Assembly: GCA_021774995.1 (NCBI GenBank)
Contig: JAJFIM010000179.1
Span: 1 to 5,418, forward strand
DNA: 5,418 bases
Direction: 5' to 3'
Source of the DNA: Alphaproteobacteria bacterium
GTDB lineage: Bacteria > Pseudomonadota > Alphaproteobacteria > SMXP01
Within the stretch, counting starts at the first letter, position 1. The number at the start of each line of letters is the position of its first letter. Shown one piece after another: positions 1-5,418 of the stretch. The position numbers were made by a program, and so were the translations under genes. The notes below the pieces were generated by a model. The model was not told the DNA's origin. It was given only the letters and a program-made list of their open reading frames with translations, and searched no databases.

Positions 1-1109
1 TCTTCTTCGGGCGGCGCGCCATTGTGTATATGCCAAACGGGATTGCCCAGTTTTTCCGCCGTACTTTGCTCAGGGTATTTGCCCAAAAAAATCAGATACT
101 CATCAACGGCTTTGGGGATAACGTCAAAATAAAGCCTTTTGGCTTTGCGCGGGTTCTGAAACATGTAAAGCGCCAGACTTTCCGGCGAGGCGTAACGCAG
201 CCACGCTTCAACCGTGATGCCATTGCCTTTTGATTTCGAAATCTTCTGGCCTTTATCGTCAAGAAACAGCTCGTAATTAAAACCGGCGGGCGGCGCGCCC
301 CCAATCGCGCGGGCGATGCGCGACGACAGAGTGACCGATTCGATCAAATCCTTACCCGCCATTTCATAATCAACCCCCAGCGCCGTCCAGCGCATGGCCC
401 AATCGGCTTTCCATTGTAATTTGCATTTGCCCCCGGTGACGGGGGTTTCAATCTTTTGGCCGTCTTCGCGCTGGTAGACAAGGGTTCCGGCCTGCGCGTC
501 GATTTCAAGCACCGGCGCCTGCAACACATGTCCGGTCTCCGGGCAGAGGGGCAGAAACGGCGAATAAGTCGCGCGGCGCTCTGCGCCTAAAGTCGGCAAG
601 ACGATCTCCATCACCGCCTCGTAATGCGTGAGCACTTTGAGGAGGGTCTCGTCAAACAGGCCCGACCGGTAACATTCCGTCGCGCTGAAAAACTCGTAAG
701 AAAACCCGAATTGATCCAGAAACGCCTGCAGGCGCGCATTGTTGTGATGGGCAAAACTCTCATGCGTGCCGAAGGGGTCGGGCACCGCTGTCAGGGGCTT
801 GCCCAGATGCCGCCCCAACATCTCCTGATTTGGCAAATTGTCCGGCACTTTGCGCAAGCCGTCCATATCGTCGGAAAAAGCAATAAGCCGCGTCGGGCGG
901 TCAGACAGCGTTGAGAACGCGTGGCGGACCATTCCGGTGCGCGCCACCTCGCCGAAAGTGCCGATATGAGGCAGGCCGGACGGCCCATAGCCGGTTTCAA
1001 AAAGCACCGGCTCGCCTTCTGGCTTGTGCGCCACATGGGCAAGAAGCCGGCGGGCTTGTTCGAAAGGCCAGGCCTTGTGGGTGGCGGCTTCTTCGCGATC
1101 ATCAGGCAT
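1..1109 (-). CDS. lysK: Class I lysyl-tRNA synthetase (lysine--tRNA ligase), 3' end cut by window edge
   Basis: This cytoplasmic enzyme charges tRNA-Lys with lysine using ATP. The visible 369 residues carry both class I signature motifs: the HIGH-type motif as PSGLPHIGTFGE (HIGT at residues 48-51) and the KMSKS-type motif as KISKSKGNG (KISKS at 289-293). Between them is a tryptophan-rich WKADWAMRW stretch (233-241) that fits the class I LysRS catalytic region. This is the archaeal-type enzyme, unrelated in fold to the class II LysS/LysU of most bacteria; among bacteria it is known from alphaproteobacteria and spirochaetes. Bacterial members are usually somewhat over 500 residues, so the anticodon-binding C-terminal helical part lies beyond base 1. 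The start at 1109 gives MPDDREEAATHKAWPFEQAR, which leads directly into the catalytic core. No clear Shine-Dalgarno sequence precedes it, only an A-rich stretch. The gene is divergent from the helicase. The visible part is intact. The assignment is secure; the exact start is less so. Confidence 0.96.
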   Translation of the reverse strand, partial: MPDDREEAATHKAWPFEQARRLLAHVAHKPEGEPVLFETGYGPSGLPHIGTFGEVARTGMVRHAFSTLSDRPTRLIAFSDDMDGLRKVPDNLPNQEMLGRHLGKPLTAVPDPFGTHESFAHHNNARLQAFLDQFGFSYEFFSATECYRSGLFDETLLKVLTHYEAVMEIVLPTLGAERRATYSPFLPLCPETGHVLQAPVLEIDAQAGTLVYQREDGQKIETPVTGGKCKLQWKADWAMRWTALGVDYEMAGKDLIESVTLSSRIARAIGGAPPAGFNYELFLDDKGQKISKSKGNGITVEAWLRYASPESLALYMFQNPRKAKRLYFDVIPKAVDEYLIFLGKYPEQSTAEKLGNPVWHIHNGAPPEE

Positions 1110-1133
1110 CGTTTGGCTTTTCTTTTGGTTTTT

Positions 1134-1147
1134 AGGGGTTGACCCCT
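1134..1147. repeat. Small perfect inverted repeat in the synthetase leader
   Basis: AGGGGTTGACCCCT is a 14-base inverted repeat with 6-base arms and two central bases. As RNA it would form a 5-bp stem with a 4-base loop. On the synthetase strand it ends 24 bases before the start codon and is followed by an A-rich stretch rather than T's, so it is not an intrinsic terminator in that direction. On the plus strand the T-run precedes the stem, so it does not terminate that way either. It may be a leader hairpin, a protein-binding site or chance. Confidence 0.35.
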
Positions 1148-1165
1148 TGCTCCTGTCGCCGGAAA

Positions 1166-1193
1166 CCTATGGGCAGGCGTGGTCCCAAGTCAA
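1166..1193 (-). promoter_or_regulatory. Candidate sigma-70-type promoter for the lysyl-tRNA synthetase gene
   Basis: Read on the minus strand, TTGACT (1193-1188) is followed after 16 bases by CATAGG (1171-1166). The -35 box matches the housekeeping consensus well. The -10 box matches only at its central ATA positions, which is tolerable for alphaproteobacteria, whose -10 boxes are often weak. Transcription would start near 1158-1160 and give a leader of about 50 bases. The position suits the divergent arrangement. I found no comparable pair of boxes facing the helicase. This is a pattern match only. Confidence 0.35.
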
Positions 1194-1240
1194 CGGGCAA
1201 CGCTGTTCCCGCCGCTAAACCTCAAACTTGATCTGATAGT

Positions 1241-4225
1241 ATGACCGATCATTCCCTCAACACACCGCCGGCCGCGCCGGATACCCGCGCGGGGGCGCCC
1301 GTGTCGGCCCTGGTCGCCTCTGCGGGGGGCGGCGTGACTCTGAGCGCGGAGGGCGAGATCGAAGAACTGGACGGGGCCGGCGGCGCCCGCGCACTCAGCC
1401 GCGCCCGCGTTCTCGTGTGCCATGCGGGCTTTACCGCGCGGCGTCTGGGGCTGGCGCCGCCCGCGCGCCGCGCCGGCCTTTTTGACATTATGGAGCTTTG
1501 GGCCTTTGTGCGCCCGGCGCGCCCTTGCGTACCGACCCCCAAAGGATTGGCGCAGAGCCTCGGCCTGCCCCCGCCGGAAGATCCGCCCAGTGCGGCGGCG
1601 CTTATTTTACAGGCCGCCCAGCTTTTGCTGACCGATCTTGGGCGGTCAGAATATCCGTATAAAGATAAAGCGCTTGAGACCGCCCGCACGATGGGCGCCA
1701 AAGGGTGGTCCTGGGCCCCGGACGTCATCGCGGCGCTGGGCGAGGCGCGCGAGGCAAAAACATCCGCAAAGGCGACCGGCCTTTCGGGATTGGAAATCTG
1801 GAACGCTTTGCCCGATTGGGAGGACCGCGCCCCCCCCGGCGCGCCAGGATCGCTCCCCGTTATGGAAGAGGAAGCCCGGACCTTCCTGGCGGACATTCTC
1901 AAGACGGGGCGCAAAGACGCGCAAATCGAGGAACGCGGCGCGCAGCAGGACTACACAGCAGCCGTCACCCAAGCTTTTGCTCCGCGCAACAGAGCCCGGA
2001 ATCCTGAAATTGTTCTAGCCGAAGCCGGGACGGGCATCGGCAAGACGCTGGGCTATCTGGCGCCCGCCAGCCTGTGGGCTGCGCGCAACGGACCGGGATT
2101 GTGGATTTCCACCTACACCAAAAACCTGCAACGGCAGATCGATCAGGAACTGGGCCGCCTTTACCCGGACGCAAAAGACAAAGCGCGGCGCACTCTGGTG
2201 CGCAAAGGCCGGGAGAATTATCTCTGCCTACTGAATTTCCAGGACAAAGTTCTGAGCCGTTCGGCCATTGAGATGGGATTGATCGCGCGATGGGCGCGTT
2301 TCAGCCGCGACGGCGATATGGCGGGCGGCGATTTTCCAGCGTGGATCACCCCATTGTTTCACGCTGATCGCGCAGTTCCGGGCGGACTGACCGACCGGCG
2401 GGGCGAGTGCGTCTATGCCGCCTGCCCGCATTACCGCAAATGCTTCATTGAAAAAGCCGTTCGCAAAGCCCGCCACACCGACATCGTTGTCGCAAACCAC
2501 GCGCTGGTGATGGTTCAAGCCGCCCTTGACGGGTTGATCGGAACGGCCACAACAAAAGACGCCGCACAGGAGCAACCCGGCGCGCCGCGTAACGCCCCAT
2601 TGCGCTATATTTTTGACGAAGGGCACCATCTCTTTGACGCCGCCGACAGCGCTTTTTCCAGCGCGCTCAGCGGCGTGGAGGCGGCCGATTTGCGCCGGTG
2701 GATTCGGGGACCTGAAGACCGCGCGCGCAGGGGCCGCGATTTGGCGACGCGCTGTGAAGAGCTGCTTGGAGAAAACCAAGACGCCGCCTCCCTGATTGAT
2801 CAAATTCAGCGCGCGGCGCGGGGTCTGCCGGGGCCGGGCTGGCTGGCGCGCGTCACGGGGGAAGCGCCCAAAGGCCCCGCTGAAAGCTTTCTTGCCGCCC
2901 TGGCCGCCCACACTCTGGCGCGGCAGGATGAACGCAGACAGGGGGCGTATGATCTGGAGGCCGCACCCTGGCCCCCCGGACCCCATGTCCTTGAGACGGC
3001 GGCAACACTCGGCGAAACACTGGACGGACTTGCCCGGCCCTTGCGCGCGCTTGCCGGGGCCATTCACAACCGGTTGGAGGAAAACGCCGATCCGCCGCTG
3101 GACGCCGCCGCCCGCGCCCGTCTTGAATCGCTGGAGCGCAGCCTAATGCGGCGCGGCGCGCTGGAAATCCCGGCCTGGCAAGACATGTTGAAAACGCTTG
3201 CCCATGGCCCGCAAAAAGAAACGGCGGCGCTAACCGAACACCCGAGCGCCCAAGCGGGCGCCGGCCGGTCAGGCCGCCCCACCGGAGGCGGGCGCGAAGC
3301 GTCTCTCCGCGAGAGAGATAAAATGGTCGATTGGTTCGGAATCGCGCGCAAAGGTGGCCAGACTGTGGATATCGGCATGCACCGCCACTGGATTGACCCC
3401 ACCGAGCCCTTCGCGCGGGACGTTCTGGAATCGGCGCATGGCGCGTTGATCACGTCGGCGACGCTGAAAGACGAAGGTCCGCCCGCAGCGCAAGAGGCGC
3501 AAGAGGATGACGGCGCGCGGGCGCGCGACTGGCAAAGCGCAGAGATGCGCACCGGCGCGGGGCATCTGGCGATACCCGCCCGCCGCCACGTCTTTCCCTC
3601 GCCTTTTGATTACGGCGCCCGCACCCGCGTCTTTATTGTCAAGGATGTGAGCCGCACCGACCGGACCGGCATTGCGGCGGCGTATCAGAAACTCTTCACC
3701 GCCAGCGGCGGCGGGGCGCTGGGGCTATTCACGTCCATCGCGCAATTGCGCCACACTTATCAGCGGATCGCGCAAAAACTCGAATCCCAGGGACTGCCCC
3801 TTTACGCCCAGCACATGGACGCCATGGACACCGGCACGCTGGTGGATATTTTCCGGCTGGAGGAGAACGCCTGCCTTCTCGGCACGGACGCCCTGCGCGA
3901 CGGCATTGACGTGCCCGGCGTTTCGCTGCGCCTGATCGTGTTCGACCGCGTGCCCTGGCCCCGACCCAGCCTGCTGCATAAAGCCCGGCGCGCGCATTTC
4001 GGCGGCGCATATTACGACGACATGGCAACGCGTCTCAGACTCAAACAAGCCTTTGGACGGCTGATGCGCCGCGCCAGCGACCGGGGCGTCTTTGTCATGC
4101 TGGACAACCGCACGCCAACGCGCCTGACCTCCGCCTTTCCGCAAGGGACGCCCATTGAACGCCTGGGCCTGGAGGAAACGGCAATAGCCATTGAAAAATT
4201 CATCAATCACCCTAACATAGAGTAG
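1241..4225 (+). CDS. DinG/Rad3-like superfamily 2 ATP-dependent DNA helicase with iron-sulfur cluster
   Basis: This is a 994-residue helicase of the XPD/DinG family (COG1199), expected to unwind DNA 5'-to-3' in repair or replication-conflict processing. Visible motifs are Walker A EAGTGIGKT (261-269), motif Ia STYTKNLQRQ (290-299), motif II DEGHH (459-463), TSATL (738-742), a motif V-like GTDALRDGIDVPG (881-893) and motif VI QAFGRLMRR (936-944). Four cysteines, C329, C390, C395 and C401, have the order and clustering expected of the family's 4Fe-4S ligands. Motif II has Gly where DEAH has Ala. Residues 1-240 form an N-terminal extension not found in E. coli DinG; residues 21-131 may be a decayed DnaQ-like exonuclease fold. 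Residues 665-690 and 743-760 look like low-complexity linkers. The ATG at 1241 is the first start after an in-frame TGA at 1229, but no Shine-Dalgarno sequence precedes it. DinG-like rather than proven dinG orthologue. Confidence 0.93.
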   Translation: MTDHSLNTPPAAPDTRAGAPVSALVASAGGGVTLSAEGEIEELDGAGGARALSRARVLVCHAGFTARRLGLAPPARRAGLFDIMELWAFVRPARPCVPTPKGLAQSLGLPPPEDPPSAAALILQAAQLLLTDLGRSEYPYKDKALETARTMGAKGWSWAPDVIAALGEAREAKTSAKATGLSGLEIWNALPDWEDRAPPGAPGSLPVMEEEARTFLADILKTGRKDAQIEERGAQQDYTAAVTQAFAPRNRARNPEIVLAEAGTGIGKTLGYLAPASLWAARNGPGLWISTYTKNLQRQIDQELGRLYPDAKDKARRTLVRKGRENYLCLLNFQDKVLSRSAIEMGLIARWARFSRDGDMAGGDFPAWITPLFHADRAVPGGLTDRRGECVYAACPHYRKCFIEKAVRKARHTDIVVANHALVMVQAALDGLIGTATTKDAAQEQPGAPRNAPLRYIFDEGHHLFDAADSAFSSALSGVEAADLRRWIRGPEDRARRGRDLATRCEELLGENQDAASLIDQIQRAARGLPGPGWLARVTGEAPKGPAESFLAALAAHTLARQDERRQGAYDLEAAPWPPGPHVLETAATLGETLDGLARPLRALAGAIHNRLEENADPPLDAAARARLESLERSLMRRGALEIPAWQDMLKTLAHGPQKETAALTEHPSAQAGAGRSGRPTGGGREASLRERDKMVDWFGIARKGGQTVDIGMHRHWIDPTEPFARDVLESAHGALITSATLKDEGPPAAQEAQEDDGARARDWQSAEMRTGAGHLAIPARRHVFPSPFDYGARTRVFIVKDVSRTDRTGIAAAYQKLFTASGGGALGLFTSIAQLRHTYQRIAQKLESQGLPLYAQHMDAMDTGTLVDIFRLEENACLLGTDALRDGIDVPGVSLRLIVFDRVPWPRPSLLHKARRAHFGGAYYDDMATRLRLKQAFGRLMRRASDRGVFVMLDNRTPTRLTSAFPQGTPIERLGLEETAIAIEKFINHPNIE

Positions 4226-4260
4226 CAATCGTCATTCTTCTCCCTCCTCCCCCCGACAAA

Positions 4261-4264
4261 AGGA
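4261..4264 (+). promoter_or_regulatory. Ribosome binding site of the TerB-like gene
   Basis: AGGA, within an A-rich AAAAGGA context, lies 8 bases before the ATG at 4273. The spacing is standard and supports this start. It is the only textbook Shine-Dalgarno placement among the genes here. Confidence 0.7.
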
Positions 4265-4272
4265 CTTTCTAC

Positions 4273-4686
4273 ATGCCTCAAACCATCTCTCACCATTCCG
4301 CACTGATCTACACCATGGTGGTCGTTTCTGCTGCGGACGGGGGCATGAGCGACGCCGAACTGGAAACCATCGGCGGCATTGTCACCAAGTTTCCCATTTT
4401 CGATGATTTCGACGCCGAGCGCCTGGTGGACACAGCCGAAGAGTGCGGAACGATCATGGCGGCTGATGGCGGCTTTCAAGCGGTGCTGGGTCTCATTGCC
4501 CAGGCGATCCCCGACAAGCTGAAAGAAACCGCCTATACGGTCGCCGTCGATGTGGCCACCGCCGACAATAAATTGGGCCAAGAGGAATTGCGCGTGCTGG
4601 AACTCCTGCGCCACGCGCTCGGACTCGACCGGCTTTACGCCGGCGCCATAGAGCGCGCCGCAAGAGCCCGGCACATGACGCTGTAG
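4273..4686 (+). CDS. Stand-alone TerB-like domain protein
   Basis: This 137-residue, probably cytoplasmic, all-helical protein belongs to the TerB-like family (COG3793 type). Two acidic segments are spaced as in that fold: AADGGMSDAE at residues 20-29 and TADNKLGQEE at 96-105. In each, an alanine-Asp pair is followed by a Glu after a short turn, and a third similar AADGG lies at 63-67. In characterised TerB the corresponding acidic residues form a metal-binding site. There is no signal peptide or membrane segment. Length is close to that of TerB from tellurite-resistance operons (about 150 residues), but no terA, terC, terD or terE gene is next to it, so tellurite resistance should not be inferred. 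The start is supported by AGGA 8 bases upstream. It follows the helicase stop by 47 pyrimidine-rich bases without a visible terminator, so co-transcription is possible. Its cellular role is unknown. Confidence 0.85.
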   Translation: MPQTISHHSALIYTMVVVSAADGGMSDAELETIGGIVTKFPIFDDFDAERLVDTAEECGTIMAADGGFQAVLGLIAQAIPDKLKETAYTVAVDVATADNKLGQEELRVLELLRHALGLDRLYAGAIERAARARHMTL

Positions 4687-4721
4687 GGGGTTTTACGATG
4701 AGGCGAACGCACACACGCCTC

Positions 4722-4850
4722 CTGTCATCCTCGACCCGATCGGGGATCCAGCGCAATCGGAGATCAAGGATTGCAATATAAGAAATTGCATCACGCTGTC
4801 CTGGATTCCCGCTTGCGCGGGAATGACAAAAGCAAGCACGGAGGATGACG
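4722..4850. repeat. Composite palindromic intergenic repeat (MITE- or REP-like), nested inverted arms
   Basis: This non-coding element fills most of the gap between the TerB-like and phosphatase genes. Its ends are a perfect 9-base inverted pair, GTCATCCTC (4724-4732) and GAGGATGAC (4841-4849). Inside are three stem-loops. The left one pairs 4727-4734 with 4740-4747 (8 bp with one G-T pair). The centre pairs TGCAAT (4772-4777) with ATTGCA (4785-4790). The right pairs ATTCCCGC (4805-4812) with GCGGGAAT (4817-4824) around TTGC. The left arm (4724-4751) and right arm (4801-4827) are also imperfect reverse complements: each has GTCAT at its outer edge and ends in ATCCAG at its inner edge. The right-arm sequence belongs to the widely dispersed 'ATTCCCGC...GCGGGAAT' type of bacterial repeat, recognisable by the peptide VIPAQAGIQ in spurious translations. 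No stem is followed by a T-run, so it is not a typical terminator. Confidence 0.8.
4840..4844 (+). promoter_or_regulatory. Shine-Dalgarno-like GGAGG before the phosphatase, located in the repeat's outer arm
   Basis: GGAGG lies 16 bases before the ATG at 4861, longer than the usual 5-10. It overlaps the repeat's terminal GAGGATGAC, so the ribosome-recruiting sequence appears to come from the repeat. No other purine-rich stretch is closer to the start. An ATG at 4845 directly abuts it but opens only a three-codon frame. Confidence 0.4.
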
Positions 4851-4860
4851 CACTAACGCC

Positions 4861-5391
4861 ATGAAAACACTCCTCCTCCTGCGCCACGCCAAAGCTGAAA
4901 GCCCGGCCGCCGCCGCCAAGCGCGGACAGGCGGGCGACAGAGACCGGCGCCTTGACCCGCGCGGACAAAAAGACTGCGCGCAGATCGGCGCCTATATGAA
5001 AGCAAAAGGTTACGCGCCGGATCTCATCTGCGCCTCCTCCGCCGCGCGCACGGTGGAGACGATGGAGCGCATCGCGCCATTGCTTGGGAATAAAATCGAC
5101 AGCGAAACCCACGACGAATTTTATCTGGCAAGCGGCGCAGACCTCTTGCGACGCCTGCACGCAATCGATGACAGCTTTGCTTGCATGATGTTCATCGGCC
5201 ACAACCCCGGTCTGCACGAGCTTAGCCTGGCGCTCGCGGCGCACGCTCCGCCCACGGATTTTCTGCGGGATCTCAAAACCCACTTCCCCACCTGCGCCCT
5301 GGCGGCGCTCACATTCGATCAACCAAGCTGGGGACTGTGTGATGTGGGAGACGGAAGGCTGGTGGATTTTATCTATCCGAAGGCGCTTTAG
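4861..5391 (+). CDS. SixA-like histidine phosphatase family protein
   Basis: This 176-residue protein is a cytoplasmic member of the histidine phosphatase superfamily, SixA branch (COG2062). The N-terminal catalytic motif is LLLRHAKAES, with R8 and nucleophile H9. The second arginine lies in SSAARTVET (R63). The probable acid is E86 in DEFYLAS, and the second catalytic histidine is H114 in FIGHNPGLHEL. All expected catalytic residues are present. E. coli SixA (161 residues) removes phosphate from phosphohistidine in signalling proteins, first reported for ArcB and later for the nitrogen-PTS protein NPr. The substrate here cannot be read from the sequence. ATG 4861 is the only reasonable start, because an in-frame TGA lies at 4846 and the RHA motif comes eight codons in. 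There is no signal peptide. It is separated from the TerB-like gene by the palindromic repeat, so linked function is not implied. An active phosphatase is likely. Confidence 0.88.
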   Translation: MKTLLLLRHAKAESPAAAAKRGQAGDRDRRLDPRGQKDCAQIGAYMKAKGYAPDLICASSAARTVETMERIAPLLGNKIDSETHDEFYLASGADLLRRLHAIDDSFACMMFIGHNPGLHELSLALAAHAPPTDFLRDLKTHFPTCALAALTFDQPSWGLCDVGDGRLVDFIYPKAL

Positions 5392-5399
5392 GGGGGGGG
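5391..5399. repeat. Run of nine G's at the phosphatase stop codon
   Basis: Nine consecutive G's begin with the last base of the TAG stop (5389-5391) and continue to 5399, followed by TGGG. Such a tract is prone to slippage in replication and to sequencing error, but it starts at the stop, so it cannot alter the reading frame of this gene. The remaining 19 bases hold nothing I can identify. Confidence 0.6.
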
Positions 5400-5418
5400 T
5401 GGGAAACGTAAAGTAGGG

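Noticed and set aside
1249..1914. 221-codon minus-strand open frame opposite the helicase N-terminus
   Set aside because: The composition is Arg/Ala/Pro/Ser-rich low complexity, typical of an antisense shadow, and the plus strand reads as a coherent protein with motifs in order.
2228..3067. 279-codon open frame on the minus strand inside the helicase gene
   Set aside because: It lies wholly antisense to a gene with clear family motifs, has no recognisable domain of its own, and long antisense frames are expected in GC-rich DNA.
4273..4686. Tellurite-resistance locus
   Set aside because: Only one TerB-like domain protein is present, with no other ter genes alongside, and stand-alone members occur in many unrelated contexts.
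4805..4824. Right-arm hairpin as an intrinsic terminator
   Set aside because: The stem is perfect, but neither strand has a T-run after it; on the plus strand it is followed by GACAAAAGC.
4722..4850. CRISPR array or small RNA gene
   Set aside because: There are no regularly spaced direct repeats; the structure is nested inverted arms, and no promoter plus terminator pair for a small RNA is visible.
4693..5322. 209-codon minus-strand open frame covering the repeat and the phosphatase
   Set aside because: It is antisense to the phosphatase catalytic motifs, and its VIPAQAGIQ segment is the usual spurious translation of this type of palindromic repeat.

Overview
The window looks like ordinary chromosome from an alphaproteobacterium. 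The coding sequence is GC-rich. The lysyl-tRNA synthetase is the class I (archaeal-type) enzyme, which among bacteria is typical of alphaproteobacteria, spirochaetes and a few other groups. The DinG/Rad3-like helicase has the long N-terminal extension I associate with alphaproteobacterial members. A dispersed palindromic repeat of the 'GTCATTCCCGC...GCGGGAAT' kind lies in one intergenic gap. I cannot name a genus from the sequence.

Layout. Bases 1-1109 (minus strand) carry the first 369 codons of a class I lysyl-tRNA synthetase, whose 3' end lies beyond the left edge. A 131-base divergent intergenic region (1110-1240) holds a candidate promoter for the synthetase and a small inverted repeat in its presumed leader. 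Bases 1241-4225 (plus) encode a 994-residue superfamily 2 helicase with four iron-sulfur cysteines. After 47 bases comes a 137-residue TerB-like protein (4273-4686). A 174-base gap follows, mostly filled by a composite inverted-repeat element (about 4722-4850). A SixA-like histidine phosphatase (4861-5391) closes the gene set, and the window ends 27 bases after its stop in a G-rich tail.

How the genes relate. The three plus-strand genes face the same way, but I see no functional link between them. Helicase and TerB-like gene could be co-transcribed, since only 47 bases separate them and no terminator hairpin is visible. The phosphatase is set apart by the repeat, whose outer arm appears to supply the phosphatase's only Shine-Dalgarno-like sequence. 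The synthetase is transcribed divergently.

No new defence, mobile or multi-gene system is visible. The points most worth checking are the composite repeat and its role as a leader for the phosphatase, and the possible degenerate exonuclease fold at the helicase N-terminus.
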